A model generated the notes under the pieces. The model searched no databases. It was not told the origin of the DNA and saw only the letters and a list, made by a program, of their open reading frames with translations. This document shows, in pieces, positions 1-8,962 of a stretch of DNA of 64,000 nucleotides. Both the position numbers and the translations under genes were made by a program. The DNA is taken from positions 372,001 through 436,000 of the forward strand of contig CANMPP010000001.1 of NCBI GenBank assembly GCA_947499735.1, read 5' to 3'. The DNA is from an uncultured Pelagimonas sp. GTDB taxonomy: Bacteria; Pseudomonadota; Alphaproteobacteria; Rhodobacterales; Rhodobacteraceae. The first letter of the stretch is position 1, and each line of letters opens with the position of its first letter.

Positions 1-386
1 ACGTCTTTGAAATCGGTATGAACCATGCGGTCGAATTACTGACGCATAAACGGAACAATCCGGGCCGTGGGCGCGGTGCAGCGGCGAAAGCGATTAAAGA
101 GCTGGGCGAACATCCAGATGGTGGCGCAGTCAACGTTTATGAGGGGCGTTACGGTCCTTATGTGAAATGGGAAAAGGTCAATGCGACCTTGCCCAAGGAT
201 GTGAAACCCGAAGATGTGACGCTTGAAATTGCGCTTCCATTGATTGCTGAAAAAGCGTCGAAGAAGGGTACCAAGAAAAAAGCGCCCGCAAAAAAGGCTG
301 CTGCGAAGAAGACAACAGCCAAGAAAACGACTGCCAAAAAGACCACCACTAAAAAGGCGGCGACAAAGACGGCTGAATCCGAATAG
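1..386 (+). CDS. topA: DNA topoisomerase I, C-terminal fragment
   Basis: This is the last ~128 codons of a gene that begins before the window; the frame is open from base 3. Reading starts VFEIGMNHAVELL, which matches the repeated C-terminal zinc-finger-like/topoisomerase tail region of alphaproteobacterial TopA. It ends in a lysine/alanine/threonine repeat tail (KKAPAKKAAAKKTTAKK type), a DNA-binding tail typical of TopA in this group. The enzyme relaxes negative supercoils through a 5'-phosphotyrosine intermediate; the catalytic domain is outside the window. A hairpin terminator follows. Confidence 0.85.
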   Translation, partial: VFEIGMNHAVELLTHKRNNPGRGRGAAAKAIKELGEHPDGGAVNVYEGRYGPYVKWEKVNATLPKDVKPEDVTLEIALPLIAEKASKKGTKKKAPAKKAAAKKTTAKKTTAKKTTTKKAATKTAESE

Positions 387-414
387 CGATTTCGACTGGC
401 CTTGTCCGAACAAC

Positions 415-452
415 GAAAGAGGGGAACCATTCACCCCTTTCAATTTTGTTTT
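415..452 (+). terminator. Probable rho-independent terminator of topA
   Basis: GGGG (421-424) pairs with CCCC (434-437), extended by flanking A/T pairs with one bulged G. A T-rich stretch (ATTTTGTTTTG) follows. It sits 30 bp after the topA stop and before the scoA promoter region. Confidence 0.55.
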
Positions 453-472
453 GCTGCACAGCAGCGAAGCCG

Positions 473-501
473 TTGACACTGGGGCGGTGCACCGTCACAC
501 T
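473..501 (+). promoter_or_regulatory. Possible promoter of scoAB
   Basis: TTGACA at 473-478 is followed after 17 bases by CACACT at 496-501, a weak -10 match. A strong ribosome-binding site (GAGGAGG, 519-525) lies just before the scoA ATG at 531. The -10 assignment is uncertain. Confidence 0.35.
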
Positions 502-530
502 TTCGCCTACTCGGCGAGAGGAGGGTGTAA

Positions 531-1235
531 ATGAACAAAGTCTACAAAACTGCGGCAGACGCCTTAGAGGGTGTTCTTAAAGACGATATGCTGATCGCAG
601 CAGGCGGGTTTGGCCTATGCGGTATCCCTGAACTATTGATCGCTGCAATCAAGGATTCTGGCGTCAAAGATCTGACATTTGCGTCCAATAATGCAGGCGT
701 GGATGATTTCGGCCTAGGCCTGCTTTTGCAGACGCGCCAAGTGCGTAAAATGATCTCATCCTATGTCGGCGAAAATGCTGAATTTATGCGGCAATACCTG
801 TCCGGTGAGCTAGAATTAGAATTCGCCCCCCAAGGTACATTGGCAGAGCGTATGCGCGCCGCGGGTCACGGCATTCCCGGTTTTTACACGAAAACGGGGG
901 TTGGTACGGTGATCGCCGAAGGGAAAGATCACAAAGATTTCAATGGCGAAACCTATATTCTGGAAGAGGGTATCTTCGCGGATTTGTCGATCGTCAAAGC
1001 CTGGAAAGCAGACACATCCGGCAATGCGATTTTTCGCAAAGCAGCGCGAAATTTCAATCCACCAGCTGCGATGTGCGGCAAACTGTGCGTGATGGAGGTG
1101 GAAGAAATTGTGGAAGTCGGTGAATTGGATCCTGACAATATCCACCTGCCGGGTATCTACGTGCATCGTTTGATCCAAGGATCGCACGAAAAACGTATCG
1201 AACAGCGCACAACGCGCATCCGTGAGGAGGCATAG
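531..1235 (+). CDS. scoA: 3-oxoacid CoA-transferase subunit A
   Basis: A 234-residue alpha subunit of a family I CoA-transferase (SCOT type). It moves CoA between succinyl-CoA and acetoacetate, linking ketone body or PHB breakdown to central metabolism. Family features seen are the N-terminal glycine-rich [10 protein letters not shown] segment and the SNNAG motif near residue 50. The start is supported by GAGGAGG six bases upstream. scoB follows after two bases, so the subunits are co-translated. PHB genes lie 1 kb downstream, which fits an acetoacetate role, although the exact donor cannot be read from sequence. Confidence 0.9.
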   Translation: MNKVYKTAADALEGVLKDDMLIAAGGFGLCGIPELLIAAIKDSGVKDLTFASNNAGVDDFGLGLLLQTRQVRKMISSYVGENAEFMRQYLSGELELEFAPQGTLAERMRAAGHGIPGFYTKTGVGTVIAEGKDHKDFNGETYILEEGIFADLSIVKAWKADTSGNAIFRKAARNFNPPAAMCGKLCVMEVEEIVEVGELDPDNIHLPGIYVHRLIQGSHEKRIEQRTTRIREEA

Positions 1236-1237
1236 AT

Positions 1238-1864
1238 ATGGCTTGGGATCGCAATCAAATGGCTGCCCGCGCGGCGCAGGAATTGGAAGATGGGACATAT
1301 GTGAACCTAGGGATCGGCATCCCGACACTGGTTCCAAATTTCATCCCGGACGGTGTGAATGTTGTCCTACAATCCGAAAACGGAATTCTAGGCATGGGTC
1401 CTTTTCCCTATGAAGGTGAAGAAGATCCGGATCTGATCAATGCAGGCAAACAGACGATCACAGAATTGCCTGAAACGGCCTATTTCGACAGCGCAACCAG
1501 CTTTGGTATGATCCGTGGCGGCAAAATCGCGGCGGCTATTTTGGGCGCGATGGAAGTCGCTGAAAACGGCGATCTGGCGAACTGGATGATCCCGGGCAAG
1601 CTGGTGAAAGGCATGGGCGGGGCCATGGATTTGGTCGCTGGTGTTGGACGCGTTGTTGTGGTCATGGATCACACGAATAAGCATGGAGATTCCAAGCTTC
1701 TCAAGGCGTGTACCTTGCCGCTAACGGGGCAGGGTGTTGTCGATCGGATCATCACCAATCTGGGCGTGCTGGATGTGGTCGAGGGCGGTTTGAAATTGGT
1801 CGAATTGGCCGATGGTGTGACCGAAGACGAATTGCGTGCAGCGACAGAGGCAACGCTTGTCTAA
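1238..1864 (+). CDS. scoB: 3-oxoacid CoA-transferase subunit B
   Basis: A 208-residue beta subunit, partner of the upstream scoA product. It contains the SENG motif (near residue 46) whose glutamate forms the enzyme-CoA thioester in this family, and the downstream GGAMDLVAG segment typical of the subunit. The ATG follows the scoA stop by two bases with GAGGAGG in the end of scoA as ribosome-binding site. Length is normal for the family. A strong hairpin follows the stop. Confidence 0.92.
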   Translation: MAWDRNQMAARAAQELEDGTYVNLGIGIPTLVPNFIPDGVNVVLQSENGILGMGPFPYEGEEDPDLINAGKQTITELPETAYFDSATSFGMIRGGKIAAAILGAMEVAENGDLANWMIPGKLVKGMGGAMDLVAGVGRVVVVMDHTNKHGDSKLLKACTLPLTGQGVVDRIITNLGVLDVVEGGLKLVELADGVTEDELRAATEATLV

Positions 1865-1865
1865 T

Positions 1866-1904
1866 CGTGTTGGAACCGGCGTTTTGAAATGCCGGTTCAA
1901 CGCG
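1866..1904 (+). terminator. Hairpin after scoB, probable terminator
   Basis: AACCGGC (1874-1880) pairs with GCCGGTT (1891-1897), with flanking bases extending the stem toward CG/CG at 1866 and 1904. No clear T-run follows, so it may act as a weak or factor-assisted terminator. Confidence 0.45.
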
Positions 1905-1968
1905 ACTAGTGTTGACCAGGCCAACTGTTTTCCCCTTTTGCAATATCAACGGTCTCAAAGGATACGTT

Positions 1969-2507
1969 ATGAAAATACTCGCGTTTGCTGCGACCAATCA
2001 TCTTCAGTCGGTTAATCACAAACTTGCGCTGCATGCGGCGCAAATCGCGCAGGAAATTGGTGACACTGTCGAGGTTTCAACCTGTGATCTGAACGATTTC
2101 GAAATGCCCATCTATAGGCAAGACCGAGAGGCGGCAGGTTACCCAGCTGAGGCACAGGCGTTTTGGATCAACTTAAAGCAGCTGATGCCTTTATCATTTC
2201 GTTTGCGGAGCATAATGGAATGTTCACGGCGGCCTTTAAAAACCTGTTTGACTGGGTGTCGCGCATCGACCGGTCTATGTTCGGCAACAAGCCTGTATTG
2301 GTGTTGTCGACATCCAATGGCGCGCGTGGTGGTGCCAGCGTACTTGATGTCGCTAAATCCACCTTGCCTTGGTTCGGCGCTGATCTGCGCGGCGCATTAG
2401 CGATCCCCAAATTTGGCGACGTTTTTGACATCGAAAATGGCGTGATCACGGAAGCAGATCTTTCTACGCAATTGCGTGAAAACGTGTCTCTGCTGATATC
2501 GGCATAA
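1969..2507 (+). pseudogene. NADPH-dependent FMN reductase, apparent frameshift
   Basis: The first part starts MKILAFAATNHLQSVN, a flavodoxin-like fold beginning, and runs to about 2160. The rest (SFAEHNGMFTAAFKN, then LSTSNGARGG) continues in the next frame from 2163. This is the arrangement of NAD(P)H-dependent FMN/azo-reductase proteins, which are about 180 residues long. Adding one T to the run at 2161-2164 joins both parts into one normal-length protein. The break may therefore be a lost base in the assembly or a real mutation. Frames on both sides look well preserved, arguing against old decay. Confidence 0.8.
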
Positions 2508-2609
2508 ATGGTTTCATAAAATGAAAAAGGGCAGGCCCCAAAATGCATTGGGAACCCGCCCGGCCGATCGCATCTAAATAGGGAGGGGATGCGACGTTCT
2601 AACCGCGAT

Positions 2610-3056
2610 TTATTTTGCGGCAGTGGCTTTCTTTGCAGCTGCTGTGACCTCTTCAGTTGCCTTTTTGGCGGCGGCAGTCATTTCTTCGGTCATATCTTTG
2701 CCAGCAGACATCATTAATTCAACTGTATCCATTTGCAGCTTTTTCGCGATTTCAGCAAAAGCTGCCATGTTTTCTGCCGCGACCTCTGCCTGAGCAGATG
2801 CGAAATCCGTAACCGCTTTTGCATAATCAGCTGGTTCTTCTTTCGCCTTTGACATTTCGGAACATTTGGTCAGCGTATCTTTGGTCCATTTTGCAGATAC
2901 AGCAGAAGACTTTTCTGCCGCTTCTAGAGCGATGGTGCTTAGCTTTTCGCTAAGACCGGCAGAGGTTTTGAACGCATCTTCGAAGGCTTTCGTATCAACG
3001 GGAAACGAGCCCATCATGTCTTTCATCATCGCCGAAAAGTCTGGTGTGGTCGTCAT
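2610..3056 (-). CDS. phaP: Phasin, PHB granule-associated protein
   Basis: A 148-residue small, helical, alanine/lysine-rich protein of the phasin family. It coats PHB granules. It has the central ASAQAEVAAENMAAFAEI amphipathic region and an AAKKATEEVTAAAKKA tail. I chose the ATG at 3056, which follows an AAGGA site and reads MTTTPDFSAMMKDMM; an upstream extension would cross the operator region. It lies downstream of phaC on the same strand but has its own promoter with PhaR-type operators. No phaR gene is found next to it, unlike the usual order in related bacteria. Confidence 0.88.
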   Translation of the reverse strand: MTTTPDFSAMMKDMMGSFPVDTKAFEDAFKTSAGLSEKLSTIALEAAEKSSAVSAKWTKDTLTKCSEMSKAKEEPADYAKAVTDFASAQAEVAAENMAAFAEIAKKLQMDTVELMMSAGKDMTEEMTAAAKKATEEVTAAAKKATAAK

Positions 3057-3114
3057 AAACTTGATCCTTATACGCTGTAGCAGGCCTATCCTGCTTTCCT
3101 TATAGTTGATTAAG

Positions 3115-3164
3115 ATATTAATGCTGCATTGCAGCAAATCAAGGATAAATTCTGCAATGCAGCA
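3115..3164 (-). promoter_or_regulatory. phaP promoter with two PhaR-type operators
   Basis: On the minus strand a -35 TTGATT (3142-3137) and a -10 TAATAT (3120-3115) are separated by 16 bases. That spacer is filled by the near-palindrome TGCTGCAATGCAGCA (3122-3136). A second copy, CTGC-AAT-GCAG, lies just upstream at 3152-3162. PhaR of Paracoccus and Rhodobacter is known to bind CTGC-N3/4-GCAG and to repress phasin genes until PHB is present. Repressor control is inferred from this match. Confidence 0.75.
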
Positions 3165-3189
3165 TGAATTTTTTATGGTTAATGCTAAG

Positions 3190-5025
3190 CTATTGATATC
3201 GTTCAGCGGCGCGTAGGCGAACATATTCGCCTGGCGCGGCTGATAGGCTGGAAAAGCCTGTTTCGCCTATATTCCGCGCTGGAATCTGTTTGCCGGATCG
3301 TTTGCCTAACCAGGTTTCCCAATGGGGCCACCAAGACCCATCATATTGTTTGCTGGCCTTGGACCATTCTTGAAAAGGCAGCGACAGTTTCGCGCCTGTT
3401 TTGAAACCGTATTTGTTTTTATGCGGTGGATTCACAATGCCGGCGATATGGCCTGAACCACCTAGAACAAATTGTTTGGACCGGCTGCCCATGTATTGGA
3501 TGCCGCGAAATGAATCTGCGGCACGCGCAATGTGATCTGTTTCGGTCGCAATGGCGAAGACAGGTAAATCAACATCTTTGATATGCAATTGTTCGCCCAA
3601 TAAAGGAAAACCGCCTTTGACAAAACCATTCCTCTGGCAGAGGCCCCTTAGATATTCGAGCGCCATTTTCCCGGGCAAATTGGTCCCATCACCATTCCAA
3701 AACAGCAGATCAAACGCAGGGGGCGTCTCACCCATCATGTAAGATCGGATTGCAGGCCCATAGACCAGATCATTGGCACGCAAATAGGAAAACGTTCGTG
3801 ACATCACAAAGGAAGGTAAAAGGCCATTGGCTGTGACCTCTTCCTCAATCCCGTCTACGAAATCATCTTGTAGGAAGGGCGTGAATTCGCCTTGATCTTC
3901 AAAATCTGTCAGCGTCGTGAAAAAGGTCGCTGATTTGATGGGTTTCAGGCCTCGCTTTTTAAGCAAAGCCAATGTCAGCGCTAGGGTGGTTCCTGCGATA
4001 CAATAGCCAATCGCATTGGCCTGTTGCGTGCCGCAGATTTCGTTGACCTTGTCGATGGCTGTTAAATACCCATCCTGAACATAGTCTTCTAAGCCTTTGT
4101 TCGAATAGCTTTTATCTGGATTAACCCAGCTAACGACGAATAATGTATACCCCTGATCAACGATCCATCGGATCAGGCTATTAGTGGGTTTGAGGTCAAG
4201 GATGTAGTATTTGTTGATCCAGGGTGGGAAGAGGATCAAAGGCGTTTCGTGCACATTTTCTGTGCTTGGACGGAACTGTATCAACTCCATCATCTCGTTG
4301 CGATATACCACTTCACCCGGGGCAGTCGCGATATTTTCACCAATTTTGAAAGCGCGGTCATCTGCTAAACGAATCACCAATTCGCCGTGATGGGCCTCCA
4401 GATCGCGTACCAAGTTCTCTAATCCACGAACCAGACTTTCGCCTTCTGTTTGAATCGCACGTTCTAAAGCGTCCGGATTTGTTGCCAGAAAGTTGGTGGG
4501 GGCTAACATGTCGGCAACCTGATCCGCAAAGAACCGGATGCGACGGTGTTGGACCTCATCCAGCCCCTGCAGGCTATCCACCGCGTCACGCATGGCATCA
4601 GAATTGATAAGATATTGTTGTTTGACGAAGCTGAAATATGGATGACTGTCCCAAAGCGGATTGGAAAATCGCCGTTCAGTTCGTGTGCTAGGCTTTGGCG
4701 GAGGCGCAGCGAGTTTTCCTGAAGCAAGTGCTTGCTGCGCTTCAACAAAATGCGTTAGCGTTTTGCTCCAATATTGCGTCTGTTGCTCAATGATGCGGGC
4801 CGGATTTTGCAGCCATTCGTTCCAATATGCGCCAGCGGCCTTGGTGAATACATCAGGTTCTGGGCCATTTAGCGCCGGGGGGGTCTTTGGTTTGTGTGCC
4901 AAAGCTGAAACCAAACGTTGCGATAACTCCTCAATATGAGCAAGATTCTCTTCTAATCGCTCTTTCGGTGTTGCGGCTTGTGACGCAGCGCTCGTTTCAG
5001 AACGAGAGACAGGCTTGGTTGCCAT
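3190..5025 (-). CDS. phaC: Class I poly(3-hydroxyalkanoate) synthase
   Basis: A 611-residue PHA synthase that polymerises 3-hydroxybutyryl-CoA. The lipase-like box GYCIAG carries the nucleophile C342; the other triad members are D497 (TETDH) and H526 (GGSGHIAG), all intact. The length and the single subunit indicate class I. The N-terminal ~110 residues are variable and proline/lysine rich. The start follows an AGGAG site; a sigma70-like promoter and a CTGC-N3-GCAG operator lie upstream. It is divergent from phaZ and followed by phaP. Confidence 0.96.
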   Translation of the reverse strand: MATKPVSRSETSAASQAATPKERLEENLAHIEELSQRLVSALAHKPKTPPALNGPEPDVFTKAAGAYWNEWLQNPARIIEQQTQYWSKTLTHFVEAQQALASGKLAAPPPKPSTRTERRFSNPLWDSHPYFSFVKQQYLINSDAMRDAVDSLQGLDEVQHRRIRFFADQVADMLAPTNFLATNPDALERAIQTEGESLVRGLENLVRDLEAHHGELVIRLADDRAFKIGENIATAPGEVVYRNEMMELIQFRPSTENVHETPLILFPPWINKYYILDLKPTNSLIRWIVDQGYTLFVVSWVNPDKSYSNKGLEDYVQDGYLTAIDKVNEICGTQQANAIGYCIAGTTLALTLALLKKRGLKPIKSATFFTTLTDFEDQGEFTPFLQDDFVDGIEEEVTANGLLPSFVMSRTFSYLRANDLVYGPAIRSYMMGETPPAFDLLFWNGDGTNLPGKMALEYLRGLCQRNGFVKGGFPLLGEQLHIKDVDLPVFAIATETDHIARAADSFRGIQYMGSRSKQFVLGGSGHIAGIVNPPHKNKYGFKTGAKLSLPFQEWSKASKQYDGSWWPHWETWLGKRSGKQIPARNIGETGFSSLSAAPGEYVRLRAAERYQ

Positions 5026-5058
5026 TGGTTAACAGTCTCCTAATCTTCGTCTGTTACA

Positions 5059-5110
5059 ACGATAGCGTGTATTGTTAACTTGTCAAAGACGCGGTTTGGC
5101 TGCGCTGCAG
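5059..5110 (-). promoter_or_regulatory. phaC promoter and PhaR-type operator in the phaC-phaZ intergenic region
   Basis: Reading the minus strand, TTGACA (5086-5081) and TATCGT (5064-5059) with a 16-base spacer form a good sigma70-like promoter for phaC. A third CTGC-GCT-GCAG site lies at 5100-5110, upstream of that -35. In the plus direction this site would fall between TTTGGC (5095-5100) and CACAAT (5119-5124), a weak candidate promoter for phaZ. Confidence 0.6.
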
Positions 5111-5263
5111 CATTGTGGCACAATGACGTAATTGGGCCGGGGGGAATCATGCGATTTTGCGTGGTCGTGGGAAAGCCTGCTGAATACAATTTGGTGCCAG
5201 AAGGTACCGGATATGAGGGTAATGAGAGCGTATGAAAAAACGCCCGGTGTTAGGAGCACGTAT

Positions 5264-6532
5264 ATGTTTTTGATGGCCAGTTATGACTGGATGGAAACAG
5301 TCAGAAATACCAACCAATGGCTCGGGTCGAGCGCACGCACCATGGCATCCTATCCAGCTTTCGCAGCAATGCCCAATCCTGCACTGGAATGGATGGCGGC
5401 GTGGGGCGAAGTGACGGAACGGTCTTTTCAGCGCATGGTGACAAAGCCGGATTGGGGTATCCATTCCTTCACCTGTTCAGATGGCAAGGACCATCTGGTC
5501 GATGTGAAAACCGTGATGGAACGTCCTTTCGGCAATCTGATCCACTTTAATGTTCAGGAACGTGCAGAAAAGGCACGCAAGATTTTGGTCGTTGCACCGA
5601 TGTCGGGCCATTATGCGACATTGTTGCGCTCAACCGTGAACAGTTTGATCCCAGATGCCGAAGTTTATGTCACGGATTGGATCAACGCGCGGGATATCCC
5701 TGTCAGTGAAGGCAAATTCGATATCGAGGATTACACAAAATACCTTGTCGAATTTATGCGCCATCTGGGTCCAGAAACGCACGTCATCGCGATTTGTCAG
5801 CCGGTGCCGCTTGCATTGGCCGCCACGGCGTATCTTGCAGGTAAAGATCCCAAGGCGCAGCCGCGCAGTCTGACGCTGATTGGCGGGCCGGTTGATCCAG
5901 AAGCTGCACCGACCGAAGTGACCGACTTTGGCCGCAGCGTATCAATGGGACAGTTGGAAGCTGGCATGATCCAGCGCGTAGGCTTTAAATATCAAGGTGT
6001 CGGGCGCAAAGTTTATCCGGGCCTTTTGCAGCTGCAATCCTTTATCTCGATGAATATGGATACGCATGCAAAATCATTCCATGACCAAATCATGCGTGTT
6101 GCACGGGATGAGGCGGGAGAGCACGACCGTCACAACCGGTTCTATGATGAATATCTGGCTGTGATGGATATGCCGGCCGAGTTCTATCTGTCCACGGTCG
6201 AACGTGTCTTTAAATCGCGTGAAATTGCCCGGAATGCGTTTACAATTGACGGTGAAGAGGTCGACATTTCCGCAGTAACAGATGTGGCTGTCAAAATCGT
6301 AGAAGGTGCGAATGACGATATTTCTGCACCCGGTCAGTGTCTAGCAGCGCTGGATTTGTTGACGGGCCTGCCGGAAGACATGAAGGCATCTCACCTTGAA
6401 CCAGGCGCGGGTCATTATGGTATTTTTGCGGGCAAAAGCTGGCGTAACAATATCCGTCCCTTGGTGTTGGACTTTATTGATGCAAATTCCAAACCTCGCA
6501 AACGACGCGCGACCAAGTTGAAAGCGGTTTAA
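5264..6532 (+). CDS. phaZ: Intracellular PHB depolymerase
   Basis: A 422-residue intracellular PHB depolymerase that mobilises stored polymer. It belongs to the PhaZa1 type, in which a cysteine within an AICQPVPL segment (C178) replaces the usual lipase serine. The C-terminal GAGHYGIFAGKSW segment is also typical. I prefer the ATG at 5264 because TAGGAG stands seven bases upstream and the protein then begins MFLMASYDWMETVR, as in relatives; an open frame extends back to 5132 without a good site. It is divergent from phaC and ends in a strong terminator. Confidence 0.93.
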   Translation: MFLMASYDWMETVRNTNQWLGSSARTMASYPAFAAMPNPALEWMAAWGEVTERSFQRMVTKPDWGIHSFTCSDGKDHLVDVKTVMERPFGNLIHFNVQERAEKARKILVVAPMSGHYATLLRSTVNSLIPDAEVYVTDWINARDIPVSEGKFDIEDYTKYLVEFMRHLGPETHVIAICQPVPLALAATAYLAGKDPKAQPRSLTLIGGPVDPEAAPTEVTDFGRSVSMGQLEAGMIQRVGFKYQGVGRKVYPGLLQLQSFISMNMDTHAKSFHDQIMRVARDEAGEHDRHNRFYDEYLAVMDMPAEFYLSTVERVFKSREIARNAFTIDGEEVDISAVTDVAVKIVEGANDDISAPGQCLAALDLLTGLPEDMKASHLEPGAGHYGIFAGKSWRNNIRPLVLDFIDANSKPRKRRATKLKAV

Positions 6533-6542
6533 TCAAAATAGT

Positions 6543-6567
6543 AAGGGCGGTTCAGAACCGCCCTTTT
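6543..6567 (+). terminator. Rho-independent terminator after phaZ (possibly bidirectional with apt)
   Basis: AAGGGCGGTTC pairs with GAACCGCCCTT around a one-base to few-base loop, followed by TTT. The A-rich side on the other strand could also serve the convergent apt gene. Confidence 0.8.
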
Positions 6568-6591
6568 ACATTCAAGGCGTGAATTTCCGGA

Positions 6592-7122
6592 TTACAGGCC
6601 TTCAAATTCGCACAAAATGTGTACAGGCATGCCCATCGCATCCAGTTTCTTACGGCCGCCAAGTTCTGGCAGATCGATGATAAAGGCGCATCCGATCACA
6701 TCGCCGCCGAGCTTTTCAATCAGTTTGACACCAGCCTCTGCCGTGCCTCCAGTAGCAAGTAGATCGTCTACGACCAGAACCTTTTCTCCGGGCTGGATCG
6801 CGTCGTCATGCAGTTCAACCACGGCTTCGCCATATTCCAGCTTATAGGCCTGCTCGATCGTTTTACCGGGCAGTTTGCCTTTCTTACGAATTGGCACGAA
6901 CCCTTTCCCAAGCTGGTGGGCGATTGCACCACCCAGGATGAACCCCCGCGCTTCTAGGCCAACGATTTTGTCAATTTGCACGCCCACATAGGGGGACAAC
7001 AATTCGTCAATCGCCAAACGCATGCCGCGCGGATCAGAAAACAACGTCGTGACGTCGCGAAAAAGGATGCCTTCATGTGGGAAATCAGGGATGGTGCGGA
7101 TGTAGTCTTTGACCGTTTTCAT
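6592..7122 (-). CDS. apt: Adenine phosphoribosyltransferase
   Basis: A 176-residue purine salvage enzyme making AMP from adenine and PRPP. The PRPP-binding loop [14 protein letters not shown] is at 115-128 and the N-terminus [15 protein letters not shown] is typical. The ATG at 7122 was chosen over a longer open frame (to 7242) because family members start here. mtnP, which releases adenine from methylthioadenosine, is encoded 0.9 kb upstream on the same strand, so the two probably act in sequence. Confidence 0.95.
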   Translation of the reverse strand: MKTVKDYIRTIPDFPHEGILFRDVTTLFSDPRGMRLAIDELLSPYVGVQIDKIVGLEARGFILGGAIAHQLGKGFVPIRKKGKLPGKTIEQAYKLEYGEAVVELHDDAIQPGEKVLVVDDLLATGGTAEAGVKLIEKLGGDVIGCAFIIDLPELGGRKKLDAMGMPVHILCEFEGL

Positions 7123-7157
7123 CGTAAGTCCTGTTTGTTCTTTAGCGACACGCGCTG

Positions 7158-7352
7158 TCAAAAGCCGAGATCGGGTTTGTTGATCATCAACCAGAAGATC
7201 AGCGTCAAGCCTATAAATGCGGGCCAGCCCAGAAGAAACCATTTCCGATAGGCCAGCTCCGCTTCTTTGGGCAAAATGTCTTGCCCTTGCGTTAATGCTT
7301 GTGCAGCGATGTCACGGATGCGGGTCGGTAAACCCGCATTAGATACGTGCAA
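7158..7352 (-). pseudogene. Small membrane-protein remnant, possibly the tail of a DUF2269 protein
   Basis: A 64-codon frame with only a TTG start. It encodes a hydrophilic segment followed by one hydrophobic helix, [18 protein letters not shown], and a short NKPDLGF tail. From memory this resembles the last helix of DUF2269 membrane proteins, whose upstream helices are missing here. The frame is in phase with the stop codon of the LysE gene just upstream. It may instead be a real one-helix protein. No function can be assigned. Confidence 0.35.
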
Positions 7353-7358
7353 CCCGTG

Positions 7359-7985
7359 TCATGCGGTCGTGCGGCGCAGGGTGGCGGTTATGACGCCCAT
7401 GGTGATCAAGGTGGCGCCACCCATGCGGGTTATCCACGTAATGACAGAGGGGCGTTTGATAACGGATCGCAACCGCCCGGCTGCCAGCGCATAGGCAAGC
7501 GCGTTTAGGGCTGCAAGTGTGATGAATGTTGCCGTCAAAATCACAAACTGGGTCAAAAGAGGTCTGTTCGCATCGATGAACTGCGGAACGAATGCCACAA
7601 AGAAGGCAATGCTTTTGGGGTTCAGTGCTGTGACCAATGCGTTATGCGCAAACACACCTCGGTTTGAGACATCTGTGGATGGCATAGTTAACCCATCGCT
7701 TGGTGCCGATCGGATCAATTTGATCCCGAGCCACACCAGATAGATCGCGCCGATCCATTTTAGCACTGTAAACAATGCCGCAGATGTCGCGATCAATGCT
7801 CCCAGACCAGCAAGCGATACAGACATGGCAATCAAATCGCCGGTTGCGACACCCAGAGCTGATGCCACAGCAACACTACGGCCTTTGGACAAAGCATAAG
7901 ATAAGACCAACAGAATTGTCGGTCCGGGAATTAAGAGCAGCGCGATTGAGGCTGCGCAAAAGGATAGCCAAATATCAAAGTTCAT
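7359..7985 (-). CDS. LysE/RhtB family amino-acid exporter
   Basis: A 208-residue inner-membrane protein with about six hydrophobic segments. The opening FDIWLSFCAASIALLLIPGP carries the PGP motif of the LysE/RhtB family, followed by SYALSKGRSVAVASALGVATGD-type sequence. Members export amino acids or homoserine lactone-like metabolites; the substrate here is not predictable. It starts four bases after the mtnP stop on the same strand, so the two are probably co-transcribed. Confidence 0.88.
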   Translation of the reverse strand: MNFDIWLSFCAASIALLLIPGPTILLVLSYALSKGRSVAVASALGVATGDLIAMSVSLAGLGALIATSAALFTVLKWIGAIYLVWLGIKLIRSAPSDGLTMPSTDVSNRGVFAHNALVTALNPKSIAFFVAFVPQFIDANRPLLTQFVILTATFITLAALNALAYALAAGRLRSVIKRPSVITWITRMGGATLITMGVITATLRRTTA

Positions 7986-7988
7986 GAC

Positions 7989-8864
7989 TTACCCCAACAC
8001 ACGGCCGGCCACGGCATCCAGTTTTGCCACCAGTGCTGGGTCGCGATATTCGGGGCGCGTGACGATGGCATATTCCAATGCGCGGTCGCAGAAATGCGGA
8101 CAAGGGTCGCGATCTGCGCCCAATAGCGCGGGCAAGCGGCGCACCATGTCGCGCCCCTTTTCGGCGTTACCGGTCAGCGTTTTTACAATTTCCGTAATAT
8201 CGACGGCACCATGTTCCGGGTGCCAGCTGTCGTAATCCGTGACCATCGCGATGGATGCGTAACACAGCTCGGCTTCACGGGCCAATTTGGCCTCTGGCAT
8301 ATTGGTCATGCCAATGACATCTGCGCCCCAGCTTTCGCGATACATTTTCGATTCTGCAATGCAGGAAAATTGCGGTCCTTCCATGGCCAGATATGTGCCA
8401 GCTTTGTGGATCGTGATCCCCGCGTCCTGTGCGGCTGTGAAACAGGCATCAGATAGGCGCGGGCAGGTCGGATGTGCAACGCTGACATGGGCGACGCAAC
8501 CTGAGCTGAAAAAGCTTTTCTCGCGCGCAAATGTCCGGTCAATGAATTGATCCACGACAACGAAATGGCCGGGGGCATATTCCTCGCGGAAGGATCCGCA
8601 GGCGGAAACAGAGATGACATCGGTGACGCCCAAACGTTTCAGCGCGTCAATATTGGCGCGGTAGGGCACATCGGTTGGGCTATGAACGTGACCACGCCCG
8701 TGGCGGGGCAAGAACGCCATTGGAACGCCGTCCAAAACGCCTGTTAAAATCTCGTCCGATGCATCGCCCCATGGTGTTGGAACGCTTTTCCATTCAGCAT
8801 CTTGTAGCCCGTCAATATCGTAGACCCCTGATCCGCCGATCACACCAATCATTGTTTGTGTCAT
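7989..8864 (-). CDS. mtnP: S-methyl-5'-thioadenosine phosphorylase
   Basis: A 291-residue trimeric purine nucleoside phosphorylase that splits methylthioadenosine into adenine and methylthioribose-1-phosphate. Seen are the phosphate-binding GGSGVYDIDGL start, PRHGRGHVHSPTDVPYRAN, QFIDRT and the substrate-site MEGPQFSCIAES and MTNMPEAKLARE segments. The ATG at 8864 gives the normal N-terminus MTQTMIGVIGG. Close to apt, it feeds adenine to salvage. Confidence 0.94.
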   Translation of the reverse strand: MTQTMIGVIGGSGVYDIDGLQDAEWKSVPTPWGDASDEILTGVLDGVPMAFLPRHGRGHVHSPTDVPYRANIDALKRLGVTDVISVSACGSFREEYAPGHFVVVDQFIDRTFAREKSFFSSGCVAHVSVAHPTCPRLSDACFTAAQDAGITIHKAGTYLAMEGPQFSCIAESKMYRESWGADVIGMTNMPEAKLAREAELCYASIAMVTDYDSWHPEHGAVDITEIVKTLTGNAEKGRDMVRRLPALLGADRDPCPHFCDRALEYAIVTRPEYRDPALVAKLDAVAGRVLG

Positions 8865-8962
8865 GATTTTCCCCGTCTTTCTTGGCGGTAAGATTGCACT
8901 GCGTTGGGGCAAAAGGAAAGGTCTGTCGCATGATGATCACGACATTGAAAAGTGTTGGTCGA

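Noticed and set aside
36-479. Long reverse-strand frames opposite the lysine-rich topA tail
   Set aside because: Low-complexity antisense of Lys codons; no gene features.
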